A stretch of DNA of 32,225 nt, from the NCBI GenBank assembly GCA_913054415.1, contig CAJXII010000001.1, positions 1 through 32,225 on the forward strand, written 5' to 3'. Within the stretch, counting starts at the first letter, position 1, and every line of letters starts with the position of its first letter. The DNA is from an uncultured Arcobacter sp. GTDB taxonomy: Bacteria > Campylobacterota > Campylobacteria > Campylobacterales > Arcobacteraceae. Below, piece by piece: positions 22,650 through 31,321 of the stretch. The position numbers and the translations under genes were made by a program. Below the pieces are notes generated by a model, which was given only the letters and a program-made list of their open reading frames with translations, was not told the origin of the DNA and did no database searches.

Positions 22650-23537
22650 CTATTTTAAAAGATCCTCCAAACTTTTTAATACATTTTTCCCTTCAAGTAT
22701 ATATTTAACCTCATTTGCTATTGGTGTATATATATTGTTTTGCAAAGCAAGTTTATATATAGCTTGACTTGTGGCTACCCCTTCTGCTACTTCTCCTAAC
22801 TCTTCTAAGATCATATCTAATGTTTTGTGTTTAGCCAAACCAAGCCCTACTCTAAAATTACGACTTAGAGGACTTGAAGCAGTCAAAAATAGATCCCCTG
22901 CCCCACTTAATCCTAAAAATGTTTCGTCATCAGCTTTATAGTATTGCCCAAATCTTCTCATCTCAACCAAACCTCTTGAGATTAAACTAGCTCTAGCATT
23001 ATTTCCCAACTCTAACCCTTCACATATTCCACTTGCTATTGCTAAGACATTTTTATAAGCACCAGCTATCTCCGCTCCAATCACATCACTACTATAATAT
23101 GTTTTGATAAAATCAGGGAAAAAAGAGCTAAATTGATCATAAAATATTTGACTACTTGAGTTAATAACCAAAGCAGTAGGTAAACCTTTTATCACTTCAG
23201 CTGCAAATGATGGCCCAGAGATAAATCCTAGGTTTTCTTTTGGAACAAACTGCTCATAAATCTCTTGTAAAAACTCTCCACTATTTGCATCTATCCCTTT
23301 TGATGCTACTAATATTTTTTGATTATTATAAATAAAATTCTCTTTTAGCCATTGTTTAATACTTTGTGCTGGTATTGCTATTACTAAATATTTTGATTCT
23401 AAAGCTTTATCTAACGATACAAAATTATCTATTTGTTTAACTGTTCTATTTGTTATTGAACATTGTTGTTTATTATTAAGAGCATAGTGGAGTGCTTGAC
23501 CCCATTTGCCTGCTCCTATTACAGATATATTTGACAT
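22650..23537 (-). CDS. gpsA: NAD(P)H-dependent glycerol-3-phosphate dehydrogenase
   Basis: GpsA reduces dihydroxyacetone phosphate to sn-glycerol-3-phosphate for phospholipid synthesis. The 295-residue protein begins MSNISVIGAGKWGQALHYAL, the Rossmann dinucleotide loop. It has LVIAIPAQSIKQWL, SKGID, FISGPSFAAEV, the catalytic-Lys region GAYKNVLAIASGICEGLELGNNARASLI, and LSGAGDLFLTASSPLSRNFRVG. Start is set at the ATG at 23537, which follows AAAAGGATAAAT. A longer frame starting from a TTG at 23585 would overlap the upstream gene and add 16 residues before the nucleotide fold. It is last in the long minus-strand run and lies 22 bases after the FrdB-like gene. Confidence 0.95.
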   Translation of the reverse strand: MSNISVIGAGKWGQALHYALNNKQQCSITNRTVKQIDNFVSLDKALESKYLVIAIPAQSIKQWLKENFIYNNQKILVASKGIDANSGEFLQEIYEQFVPKENLGFISGPSFAAEVIKGLPTALVINSSSQIFYDQFSSFFPDFIKTYYSSDVIGAEIAGAYKNVLAIASGICEGLELGNNARASLISRGLVEMRRFGQYYKADDETFLGLSGAGDLFLTASSPLSRNFRVGLGLAKHKTLDMILEELGEVAEGVATSQAIYKLALQNNIYTPIANEVKYILEGKNVLKSLEDLLK

Positions 23538-23559
23538 ATTTATCCTTTTTGTTATATCC

Positions 23560-24255
23560 CTAAAATTGATTTGGATTAAATCCAAAATCTAAACCACCGC
23601 CAAAATCAGTTATCAAATTTGGATTTGAGTAACCATATTGAACACTCTTATTTCGTAGTTGCATAATAGCACCTTTTATATCTATTTGCTCTGGACATAC
23701 CATATTACAATTACCACATAATGTGCAACTAAAAACTCCATTTTTTTGTATATTATCTATTATAGTTTTTGGTTGTTCTAGTTTTTTATCCTCTATATAT
23801 CTATAAGCACGAGTTAATGCAAAAGGTCCTATAAAATCACTATTGACACTATACACAGGGCAAGAACTATAACAACTACTACACAAAATACAACTACTTA
23901 CTTTATCTATTTTCTCTTCATCAGCTTTAGTTATATTATCATTATTGATATTGCCAATATTATTTTGAGCTTTATTTAGTAAATTTCCAATATGGTTATT
24001 AGTGGTTACCAGACTTGTTATAACTGGTAAATTTCTCAAAGGCTCTACTATATCATCATTTGATACTTTTGTGATACAAGCTAATCTTTCTGTGCCATTA
24101 ACAACTACTGCACAACTACCACATACACCGCTTCTACAACCACTTTTAAAAGTTAAGCTATTATCTTGATATTTTTTTATATCTATTAGTGCCTCTAATA
24201 GTGTATCTACTTTTTTTTCAAGAGTATATTGTTTATTAGCAATAGTTAATCTCAT
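23560..24255 (-). CDS. Fumarate reductase/succinate dehydrogenase-like iron-sulfur subunit
   Basis: 231 residues in the SdhB/FrdB layout. A [2Fe-2S] plant-ferredoxin domain has Cys40, 45, 48, 60 (CRSGVCGSCAVVVNGTERLAC). A second domain has CILCSSCYSSCP (Cys122, 125, 128, 132) and CTLCGNCNMVCP (Cys177, 180, 183, 187). In classical enzymes the last motif has Val or Ile at the second Cys position and holds [3Fe-4S]; here a full Cys set could hold [4Fe-4S], as in anchor-less archaeal-type or thiol:fumarate reductase-type enzymes. The C-terminus ends in a Gly/Phe/Asn-rich tail. The ATG overlaps the flavoprotein stop by four bases. No membrane-anchor gene (SdhC/D, FrdC or SdhE) is adjacent. Confidence 0.85.
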   Translation of the reverse strand: MRLTIANKQYTLEKKVDTLLEALIDIKKYQDNSLTFKSGCRSGVCGSCAVVVNGTERLACITKVSNDDIVEPLRNLPVITSLVTTNNHIGNLLNKAQNNIGNINNDNITKADEEKIDKVSSCILCSSCYSSCPVYSVNSDFIGPFALTRAYRYIEDKKLEQPKTIIDNIQKNGVFSCTLCGNCNMVCPEQIDIKGAIMQLRNKSVQYGYSNPNLITDFGGGLDFGFNPNQF

Positions 24256-25829
24256 ATATTACCCTTATATTCTAATATAGTTTCTTTTTCATATTCTTGA
24301 TTTTCATCTGGAAAATCTAATCGATAGTGGCTACCCCTACTCTCTTCTCTTTGCAATGCACTTTTTACAATAAGACTAGCTAGATTTACTATATCACAAA
24401 ACTCAAGGAACTCTTTTAGATTTGTATTATAAATCTTATTTTTATTGCCTATTCCCATTTGTGGTATTTTCTTTTCAATATTTACAATTTGCTTCAAAGC
24501 TTTTTGCAAACTTTCTTGATCTCTATATATACCACATAGATCATACATAATATCACCAAGCAAATCTTTATATTCATAAAAATTTATCTTATTTTCATAC
24601 TCAAAAATCCGATCTATTAAATTTTGATTTTCTAATAATTGCTTATACTCTTTTTGCTCTAAATCTTTATTTTCAACTACTATATTATTAGCAATATTTT
24701 TACCAAAAACTACAATCTCCAATAAAGAGTTTCCACCTAATCGATTTGCTCCATGAACTCCACTATTTGCACACTCCCCTATAGCATATAGATTTTTTAT
24801 ATTTGTAGAAGAGTCTATATCAGCTTTAATACCACCCATACTATAGTGTGCAGATGGTTTTATCTCTATAATATCTTTATGCAGATCTTTATTGGTAAAA
24901 ATTTTAATCAACTTGCACTCTTGAGGCATTGTTTGTTCAATCTTTTCTTTAGGTATATGTCTTAGGTCAAGATATATTTTATGCCCATCTTTTCGTTTTT
25001 TAAAAATCTCTCTTGCTACAATATCTCTAGTTTGCAACTCATCTACAAAACGATTACCGTTTTCATCAATTAGATATCCACCCTCACCTCTTGCACTTTC
25101 ACTAATAAGTATAGAGTTTTTTGCTAAAGATGTTGGATGAAATTGTATAAATTCAAGATTTGATAATTTTACACCATTTTTATAGGCTTTATATATTATA
25201 TCCCCTGTTGTATCTGTAGAATTTGTGCTATGGTTATGATATATTCCACCATATCCACCACTTGCTAAGATAACTTTTTTAGCTAATATTTGTATAACTT
25301 GAGTTGTTTTGATATCAAGTGCTACTACTCCATATATTGTTTGATCCTCTACAATTAGATCCAAAACCATATAACTATCTAAAAACTTTACACCATATTG
25401 TAAAGCTCTATCATACAAAGTATGTAAAATTTTCAATCCTGTATAATCACTACTATAACAAGCTCTAGCAAAAGATGCTGCTCCTAATTTTCTTTGAGCA
25501 ATATTGCCTTTTTCATCTCTTGAAAATGGCACTGCTAATCTATCAAGCCACATTATTGTATCTTGTGCATTTTGACACATAAATTTTATAGCTTGAATAT
25601 TAGCTACTTTATGTGCTGATTGTATTGTATTTTCTATATGATCATCTACTGAATCTTCACTATTTAAAACAGCATTTATCCCACCTTGAGCTTGTGCTGT
25701 TTGAGCAGATGTTGGATCAGATTTTGATAAAACTAAAATATCTAAGTTTTGATCTTGCTCTTTTATACTTATGGCACTACTAAGTCCAGCACCGCCACTT
25801 CCTATGATTAAAATATCAGTTGTTATCAT
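24252..25829 (-). CDS. Fumarate reductase/succinate dehydrogenase-like flavoprotein subunit
   Basis: 525 residues from the ATG at 25829; a TTG at 25841 in the same frame would overlap the upstream gene. It has the FAD loop TDILIIGSGGAGLSSAISI, then AQGGINAVL, LAVPFSRDEKGNIAQRKLGAASFARACYSSDYTGLKILHTLY, EFIQFHPTSL, SESARGEGGYL, HYSMGGIKAD, GECANSGVHGANRLGGNSLLE and a C-terminal EESRGSHYRLDFP. The RDEKGNI...TGLKILHTLY region marks the SdhA/FrdA branch rather than L-aspartate oxidase. The histidine that binds FAD covalently in classical SdhA/FrdA (SHTVAAQGG) is Gln43 here (AQTAQAQGG), so FAD is expected to be non-covalent. With the Fe-S subunit it probably interconverts fumarate and succinate; direction and electron partner are unknown. 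Confidence 0.85.
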   Translation of the reverse strand: MITTDILIIGSGGAGLSSAISIKEQDQNLDILVLSKSDPTSAQTAQAQGGINAVLNSEDSVDDHIENTIQSAHKVANIQAIKFMCQNAQDTIMWLDRLAVPFSRDEKGNIAQRKLGAASFARACYSSDYTGLKILHTLYDRALQYGVKFLDSYMVLDLIVEDQTIYGVVALDIKTTQVIQILAKKVILASGGYGGIYHNHSTNSTDTTGDIIYKAYKNGVKLSNLEFIQFHPTSLAKNSILISESARGEGGYLIDENGNRFVDELQTRDIVAREIFKKRKDGHKIYLDLRHIPKEKIEQTMPQECKLIKIFTNKDLHKDIIEIKPSAHYSMGGIKADIDSSTNIKNLYAIGECANSGVHGANRLGGNSLLEIVVFGKNIANNIVVENKDLEQKEYKQLLENQNLIDRIFEYENKINFYEYKDLLGDIMYDLCGIYRDQESLQKALKQIVNIEKKIPQMGIGNKNKIYNTNLKEFLEFCDIVNLASLIVKSALQREESRGSHYRLDFPDENQEYEKETILEYKGNI

Positions 25830-25831
25830 AT

Positions 25832-26374
25832 CTATTCCCAAAACTCTTTTAGAGGAACTTTTTTACTATCATCTTGCTTTTTAGTTTGTAAAGTATTGAT
25901 TTTAAGTGTTGGTTTTGTTTGAGCTAATTTATCTTCAATCTCTTTTTTAAACTCATCATCAAAACCTAATTTATCTAAAATATCTTCTTGAACAGATTCC
26001 TCTTCTATAGATATTTCATCCTCTACAATATCATCTTGTGCTTTTGGTGTAGGTGGAACTACTTTTGCAGGATTTATTTTTTCTTTTATCTCTTTTGGCT
26101 CTTTGATCTGTTGAGTTTCTTGTTTTTGTGTTTGTATTGTAGTTTGTTTTGTAGTTTGCTTTTCTTTACTACTTTTCTTTTGCATCTTATTATAAGCTAT
26201 CATAAATTTTTCATATTTATCAAAATCAACTAAAATAAAACTAGGCTTTCCATCCCGTAATATAACAGCTTTACTAATCTCATTGGAAGATATCTTATCA
26301 AACACCTCTTTATTGTGTCTGATAAGATGAGTGGAAGAATACATCTCTTTTGAGCTATAAAATAAATTGTTCAT
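25832..26374 (-). CDS. Phd/YefM-like N-terminal domain with disordered acidic/basic tail
   Basis: 180 residues. The first roughly 65 (MNNLFYSSKEMYSSTHLIRH ... KAVILRDGKPSFILVDFDKYEKFM) resemble the Phd/YefM antitoxin DNA-binding/dimer domain: a short beta strand, a helix ending in an exposed charged loop, then the strand pair AVILRDGKPSFILV. The remainder is low-complexity, first Lys/Gln/Thr (about 70-105), then Pro and acidic residues (108-150), and ends in a distinct KKVPLKEFWE. No ParE/RelE/Doc-type toxin gene is next to it. RBS AAGGA precedes the ATG. The stop is 2 bases before the fumarate reductase-like flavoprotein ATG, so it is coupled to that operon. Function unknown. Confidence 0.65.
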   Translation of the reverse strand: MNNLFYSSKEMYSSTHLIRHNKEVFDKISSNEISKAVILRDGKPSFILVDFDKYEKFMIAYNKMQKKSSKEKQTTKQTTIQTQKQETQQIKEPKEIKEKINPAKVVPPTPKAQDDIVEDEISIEEESVQEDILDKLGFDDEFKKEIEDKLAQTKPTLKINTLQTKKQDDSKKVPLKEFWE

Positions 26375-26426
26375 ATCAAATCCTTATACAAATTATAATA
26401 TGTATTATAGCACAAAAAGTTAAAAA

Positions 26427-27455
26427 TTAAAAATCATCAAAATCGATACTACCTTTTGAGTAGTTTACAACATTTCCTTCAAAAAAGTTTGTTCTTTGAT
26501 CATTAAATGAAGCATATCCATCTACCCAAGGTATTGGATGTTTTACCCCATATTCTGGTTCATATCCAACAGCAGTAAGTCTTTGATCTCCTAGGTATTG
26601 GATATATTGTTTAATAATAGCATCAGTAAATCCAAGAATTTGCCCTTGAGTGATATATGATCCCCAAGCTGATTCTATCTCAACTGCATCTCTTACCATC
26701 TGTCTAACTTTTGCTTCAAGTTCATTGGTAAATAGTTCTGGTCGCTCTTTTTTAGTGCTTAATATTAGATGTTGGAATAACAATAGATGTGTAACCTCAT
26801 CTCTTTGGATAAACCTAATCATTTGAGAACTTCCTAGCATTTTACCAGATTTACCAAGTGCATATATAGATGCAAAACCAGCATAAAAATACATCCCTTC
26901 TAAAATCTGATTGGCAAACATACCTAAAACTATATTTTCATCTGTTGGTTCCCAAGCATAACAGTTAAAAGAGTCAGCTATAAATTTATTTTTATTTCTT
27001 AATTGTGTATCTGTTTTCCACATATCATATATCTCATCTGTATTATCTGAGATAGACTCAACCATAACTGCATAAGATTTACTATGATTTGCCTCTTCAT
27101 AAGATTGTCTTGAAAGTATTGCATTGATCTCTGGTGCAGTAATAAGTGGGTTCATATTATCCATAATATTGTTGGTTTGCAAACTATCCATAAATATTAG
27201 TTGGCTAAGCACTAAATCATACATCCGTTTTTCTGCTGGAGTTAAAAACTTATAATCTTTAGCATCTTGAGTCATCTGCACCTCTCGTGGAAACCAAGTA
27301 TTTCCCTCCATTACATCCCATAACTCAGTAGCCCAAGAATATTTAGGCTTAGTAAAATTCAACATCCCATCTGGATTACCACCAAATGTTTTACGATCAT
27401 TTAATGATTCTTTTGAATCTGGGTTATATATGATTTTTTTATTATTTGTTTCCAT
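26427..27455 (-). CDS. nrdB: Ribonucleoside-diphosphate reductase, beta subunit (class Ia)
   Basis: NrdB holds the diiron-tyrosyl radical that starts nucleotide reduction in NrdA. The 342-residue protein has the ferritin-like ligand motifs: QLIFMDSLQTNN region (helix with Asp/Glu), SYEEANHSKSY (Glu and His ligands, with the Tyr nearby), NQILEGMYFYAGFASIYA and RDEVTHLLLFQHL (Glu, His). The C-terminus YSKGSIDFDDF is the tail that docks on NrdA. It begins 9 bases after nrdA ends, with RBS AAGGAAAAA. Confidence 0.95.
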   Translation of the reverse strand: METNNKKIIYNPDSKESLNDRKTFGGNPDGMLNFTKPKYSWATELWDVMEGNTWFPREVQMTQDAKDYKFLTPAEKRMYDLVLSQLIFMDSLQTNNIMDNMNPLITAPEINAILSRQSYEEANHSKSYAVMVESISDNTDEIYDMWKTDTQLRNKNKFIADSFNCYAWEPTDENIVLGMFANQILEGMYFYAGFASIYALGKSGKMLGSSQMIRFIQRDEVTHLLLFQHLILSTKKERPELFTNELEAKVRQMVRDAVEIESAWGSYITQGQILGFTDAIIKQYIQYLGDQRLTAVGYEPEYGVKHPIPWVDGYASFNDQRTNFFEGNVVNYSKGSIDFDDF

Positions 27456-27464
27456 TATTTTTCC

Positions 27465-29849
27465 TTATTGACAACCAACACACTCTTGGCTTCTATCTGC
27501 AACATCAGATGCCGCCTCTGGTGATTGACTTCTTAGATAATATGTAGATTTTAATCCTAATCTCCAAGCTAATGTGTATAGTTCATGAAGATATTTCCCA
27601 CTTGCTTTATCTAGGCTCATAAAAATATTTGTGCTTTGACCTTGATCTATCCATTTTTGTCTAACAGATGCTGCTTTGATAATATCAAACTGATCTACAT
27701 CATAAGCTGGAACATAATGTGCCCATGTTTCTGGAGATAGTTTTGGAGCTACTACTGGTATTAATCCACTCATATTCTCTTCAAACCATTTTCTTTTATA
27801 TACAGGCTCGATTGCTTGTGTAGTTCCTACCAAAATTGATATAGAACTTGTAGGTGCTATCGCCATAAGATATCCATTTCTAATACCTTGTTTTTTAACA
27901 GTTTCTCTTAAACTTTGCCAATCACAACCAGCATCAAAAAGATCTCTTTGTATCAAAGCATCAACTTCACTAGGAGCATGATCCATAGGCATTATCCCTT
28001 TACTCCATTTACTACCTTCGTAAGTTGGATATACACCTTTTTCTACAGCTAAATTTGAAGATGATAAAATAGCATTGTAACTAATATTTTCCATAATAGT
28101 ATCTATTTTTTTAAGATGTTCATTTGATCCAAATGTGATATTTGATTCTGCTAACATCTGAGCTTCACCCATAACACCAAGCCCTATCGATCTTGTTTGA
28201 AGATTTGTAGCTTTTACTTTTCGTAATGGATAAAAATTTAGATCTATTACATTATCTAACATTCTAATAGCAGTAGGCACTACCCTTTTTATATCTTCAG
28301 ATCTATTTATTTTACTTAAATTGATACTAGCAAGATTACAAACTGCTGTTTTACCATCAATTTTTTCTTTTTCAACTATAAATACTTGAACACCATCAAT
28401 CTTATCAAGTGCTGTTATTTTATTTGCTTTTTTTGTTTTACCATTATTCACTACAACAATATCATCCTCTTCATAAGTTTTTATTGTTCCATCTACAAGT
28501 TCAAGTTTGATTTTGTAATGATTTGGCTCTGTATTTTGAAAAATCTCTGTGCAAAGGTTACTACTTCTAATAAATCCTGTATGATCATTCGGATTAGCTT
28601 TGTTTGCATTATCTTTAAAACATAAAAATGGACTTCCAGATTCAAAATATGATGTTAAGATCTTTTTCCAAAGCTCTTTTGCGGCCATCTGTTCTTTTGT
28701 AATATTTGGATCATTTTCATACTCTTCATATCTTTTTGTAAATTCATCACCACTTAATGTATTAAGATCTCTTACCTCATAAGGATCAAAAAGTGTCCAA
28801 TGAGAGTTTTCTAAAATTCTTTGCATAAATAGATCATTTATCCATAGTGCAGGAAATAGATCATGTGCTCTTCTTCTTTCTTCACCACTATTCTTTTTTA
28901 GATCTATAAAATCTACAACATCCATATGCCACGGCTCTAAATAAACTGCTATTGCACCTTTTCTTGTTCCTAACTGATCTACTGCTAATGCTAAATCATT
29001 TTCAATTTTTAAAAATGGTATTGTTCCACCAGCAGCTCTTTTATGCCCATCAATTACACCACCTAAGGATCTAATACTATTCCAATCCCAACCGATTCCA
29101 CCACCAAATTTAGATAATAGTGCTTTCTCTTTATAGCTATCAAAAATACCTTCAATATTGTCAGATGATGATCCTATATAACATGAGCTTAGTTGATGTC
29201 TATTTGTTCTTGCATTTGATAGTGTAGGAGTAGCAAGCATAACCTCAAACTTAGATATAACATCATAAAACTCTTTTGCTTTTTCTTGTTTGTCTTTCTC
29301 ATTTTGAGCTAAAAACATAGCTATTGCCATAAACATTTGTTGTGGTAACTCTATAGGTTCACCATCACTATTTTTTATAAGATATCTATCATATAAAGTT
29401 TTTATACCCAAATAGTTAAATTGTAAATCTCTTGTATGGTCTATTTTATTATTTAGATCATCTAAATCATATCCATCTTGCAACTCTGGTATAATTCTTC
29501 CTATCTCTTGTCCATACTTTATATAATCTTTTAGATGTCCATAAGCATTACCTTTTATACCATGTGTAACTTTTCCAACTCTATGATATAGATCATATAA
29601 AAATAATCTTGCAGCTACAAATGTCCAATTTGGCACATCTATATCTATTTTTTCAACAGCAGTTTTAATCAGTGCATCTTGAATATCTGCACTACTCATA
29701 CCATCTATAAATTTTATCTGAGCATCTATCTCTAGTTCACTTTGACTGACACCCTCTAAATCTTGAGTTGCGGCTATTGTATTTTTTTGGATTTTGGTAA
29801 TATCCAAAACCTCTTTTCTTCCATTTCTTTTTTGGATCATAATCGACAT
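27465..29849 (-). CDS. nrdA: Ribonucleoside-diphosphate reductase, alpha subunit (class Ia)
   Basis: NrdA reduces NDPs to dNDPs under aerobic or microaerobic conditions. The 794-residue protein has an ATP-cone (KRNGRKEVLDITKIQKNTIA, about 8-90). The active-site set is Cys223 (HQLSSCYIGS), Asn431/Cys433/Glu435 (NLCTE) and Cys504 (AVCNLAS). SPEAASDVADRSQECVGCQ is a C-terminal CxxC redox pair. Between Cys433 and Cys504 lie 70 residues against about 22 in E. coli; the extra segment looks beta-rich (IKLELVDGTIKTYEEDD...VQVFIVEKEKIDG) and I believe it occurs in related Campylobacterota. RBS AGGAG lies upstream. It follows purB by 24 bases. Confidence 0.96.
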   Translation of the reverse strand: MSIMIQKRNGRKEVLDITKIQKNTIAATQDLEGVSQSELEIDAQIKFIDGMSSADIQDALIKTAVEKIDIDVPNWTFVAARLFLYDLYHRVGKVTHGIKGNAYGHLKDYIKYGQEIGRIIPELQDGYDLDDLNNKIDHTRDLQFNYLGIKTLYDRYLIKNSDGEPIELPQQMFMAIAMFLAQNEKDKQEKAKEFYDVISKFEVMLATPTLSNARTNRHQLSSCYIGSSSDNIEGIFDSYKEKALLSKFGGGIGWDWNSIRSLGGVIDGHKRAAGGTIPFLKIENDLALAVDQLGTRKGAIAVYLEPWHMDVVDFIDLKKNSGEERRRAHDLFPALWINDLFMQRILENSHWTLFDPYEVRDLNTLSGDEFTKRYEEYENDPNITKEQMAAKELWKKILTSYFESGSPFLCFKDNANKANPNDHTGFIRSSNLCTEIFQNTEPNHYKIKLELVDGTIKTYEEDDIVVVNNGKTKKANKITALDKIDGVQVFIVEKEKIDGKTAVCNLASINLSKINRSEDIKRVVPTAIRMLDNVIDLNFYPLRKVKATNLQTRSIGLGVMGEAQMLAESNITFGSNEHLKKIDTIMENISYNAILSSSNLAVEKGVYPTYEGSKWSKGIMPMDHAPSEVDALIQRDLFDAGCDWQSLRETVKKQGIRNGYLMAIAPTSSISILVGTTQAIEPVYKRKWFEENMSGLIPVVAPKLSPETWAHYVPAYDVDQFDIIKAASVRQKWIDQGQSTNIFMSLDKASGKYLHELYTLAWRLGLKSTYYLRSQSPEAASDVADRSQECVGCQ

Positions 29850-29873
29850 TATTCTTTACTCCTAAACACTAAA

Positions 29874-31205
29874 CTATTTTTTAAAAACTCTTTTGAAAAT
29901 ATTATCTACATTTTTAGTGTAATAATCATAATTAAAACACTCTCTTATTTGTTTTTCGCTTAATTTACTTCTTAATTCATCATCACTTAATAGATGATTT
30001 AGATATAAAGACTCACCTTTTTTATTAACTGTAGGTTTTCCTTGTTTTATCTCTTCCCATACTTTCATAGCATTTCTTTGCACTATTTTATAAGCATCTT
30101 CTCTGCTTACTCCTGCTTTTGGAAGCTCAAGCAATACTCTTTGTGAAAATACAAGCCCACCTGTAAGATTTAAGTTTTTCATCATATTTTCAGGCATTAC
30201 TGTTAAGTTTGCAATTACATTATTCATTCTATGAAGCATAAAATCACTTGTAATAAATGCATCTGGAAGCCAAAATCTCTCTGTTGAACTATGCGATATA
30301 TCTCTTTCATGCCATAGAGCAACATTTTCCATAGCTGGAGTTGCATAAGCTCTTATGATTCTAGCAAGTCCAGTTATATTTTCAGTTAAAATAGGATTTC
30401 TTTTATGTGGCATAGCAGAGCTTCCTTTTTGCCCTTTTGCAAAAAACTCTTCCGCTTCATATACCTCTGTTCTTTGCATATGTCTTACTTGAACTGCAAA
30501 TTTTTCTATAGTTGAAGCTAATAGTGCAAGTGATGTAGCAAGTCTTGCGTATCTATCTCTTTGGATAACTTGATTTGAAGCTGGTGCTGGTTTTAACCCT
30601 AACTCTTTACAAGCATACTCCTCAAGCTCAAGAGGTGCATGAGCAAAATTTCCCATAGCTCCACTTATTTGCCCTACAGATATAACTTTCATAGTCTCTT
30701 TTAGATTTTTAAGATGTCTTTTTAACTCATCATACCAAACTGCCAAAACCAACCCAAATGTGATAGGCTCACCATGTATCCCATGACTTCTTCCTATCAT
30801 CAAAGTAAATTTATGTTCTTTTGCTCTTCTTTTTACAGATTTCATAAGCATCTTTACATCTTTTATGATTATTTTAAGACTTTCTCTCATCTGAAGTGCA
30901 ACTGCTGTATCAACTGTATCTGATGATGTCATACCATAATGGAACCATCTACTTTCTTCCCCTAAACTTTCACTTACACTTGTAGTAAATGCTATTAGAT
31001 CATGTCTAGTAATAGCCTCTATCTCATCTACTCTTTTTTCATCAAAATTAGCATTTTTAACTATTTTGTTACAATCATCATCTGGAATCAATCCTATTTT
31101 ATTCCAAGCTTTAACTACCGCTATTTCCACATCTAGCCAAGCTTTGTATCTAGCATATTGTGTCCAGTTTTTTTTCATCTCTTCTCTTGCATATCGTTCA
31201 ACCAT
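29874..31205 (-). CDS. purB: Adenylosuccinate lyase
   Basis: PurB splits SAICAR to AICAR and adenylosuccinate to AMP, each releasing fumarate. The 443-residue protein has MTSSDTVDTA, RSHGIHGEPITFGL, the catalytic-loop signature GSSAMPHKRNPILTENI, and a start MVERYAREEMKKNWTQYARY that fits the bacterial short form. It is the first gene of a long minus-strand run (purB-nrdA-nrdB-phd-like-frdA-frdB-gpsA). Fumarate from PurB and the downstream fumarate reductase-like pair may be metabolically linked, but that is speculation. Confidence 0.96.
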   Translation of the reverse strand: MVERYAREEMKKNWTQYARYKAWLDVEIAVVKAWNKIGLIPDDDCNKIVKNANFDEKRVDEIEAITRHDLIAFTTSVSESLGEESRWFHYGMTSSDTVDTAVALQMRESLKIIIKDVKMLMKSVKRRAKEHKFTLMIGRSHGIHGEPITFGLVLAVWYDELKRHLKNLKETMKVISVGQISGAMGNFAHAPLELEEYACKELGLKPAPASNQVIQRDRYARLATSLALLASTIEKFAVQVRHMQRTEVYEAEEFFAKGQKGSSAMPHKRNPILTENITGLARIIRAYATPAMENVALWHERDISHSSTERFWLPDAFITSDFMLHRMNNVIANLTVMPENMMKNLNLTGGLVFSQRVLLELPKAGVSREDAYKIVQRNAMKVWEEIKQGKPTVNKKGESLYLNHLLSDDELRSKLSEKQIRECFNYDYYTKNVDNIFKRVFKK

Positions 31206-31321
31206 ATAAAATCCTACTGATAATTTTTAGTTTAGAATTATATCTAAATCTTACTTAAAATTTGTCGCTTGAATTTTATATAAATTTATGATATATTTTA
31301 AAAAAAATTATAGGAACTATT

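Noticed and set aside
23538..23585. Longer gpsA beginning at a TTG
   Set aside because: It would place 16 extra residues before the Rossmann start and overlap the upstream gene; the ATG at 23537 has a clear RBS.
24252..25829. L-aspartate oxidase (NadB) as identity of the flavoprotein
   Set aside because: Length and the missing flavin His fit NadB, but the RDEKGNI...TGLKILHTLY region and the coupled Fe-S subunit place it in the Frd/Sdh group.
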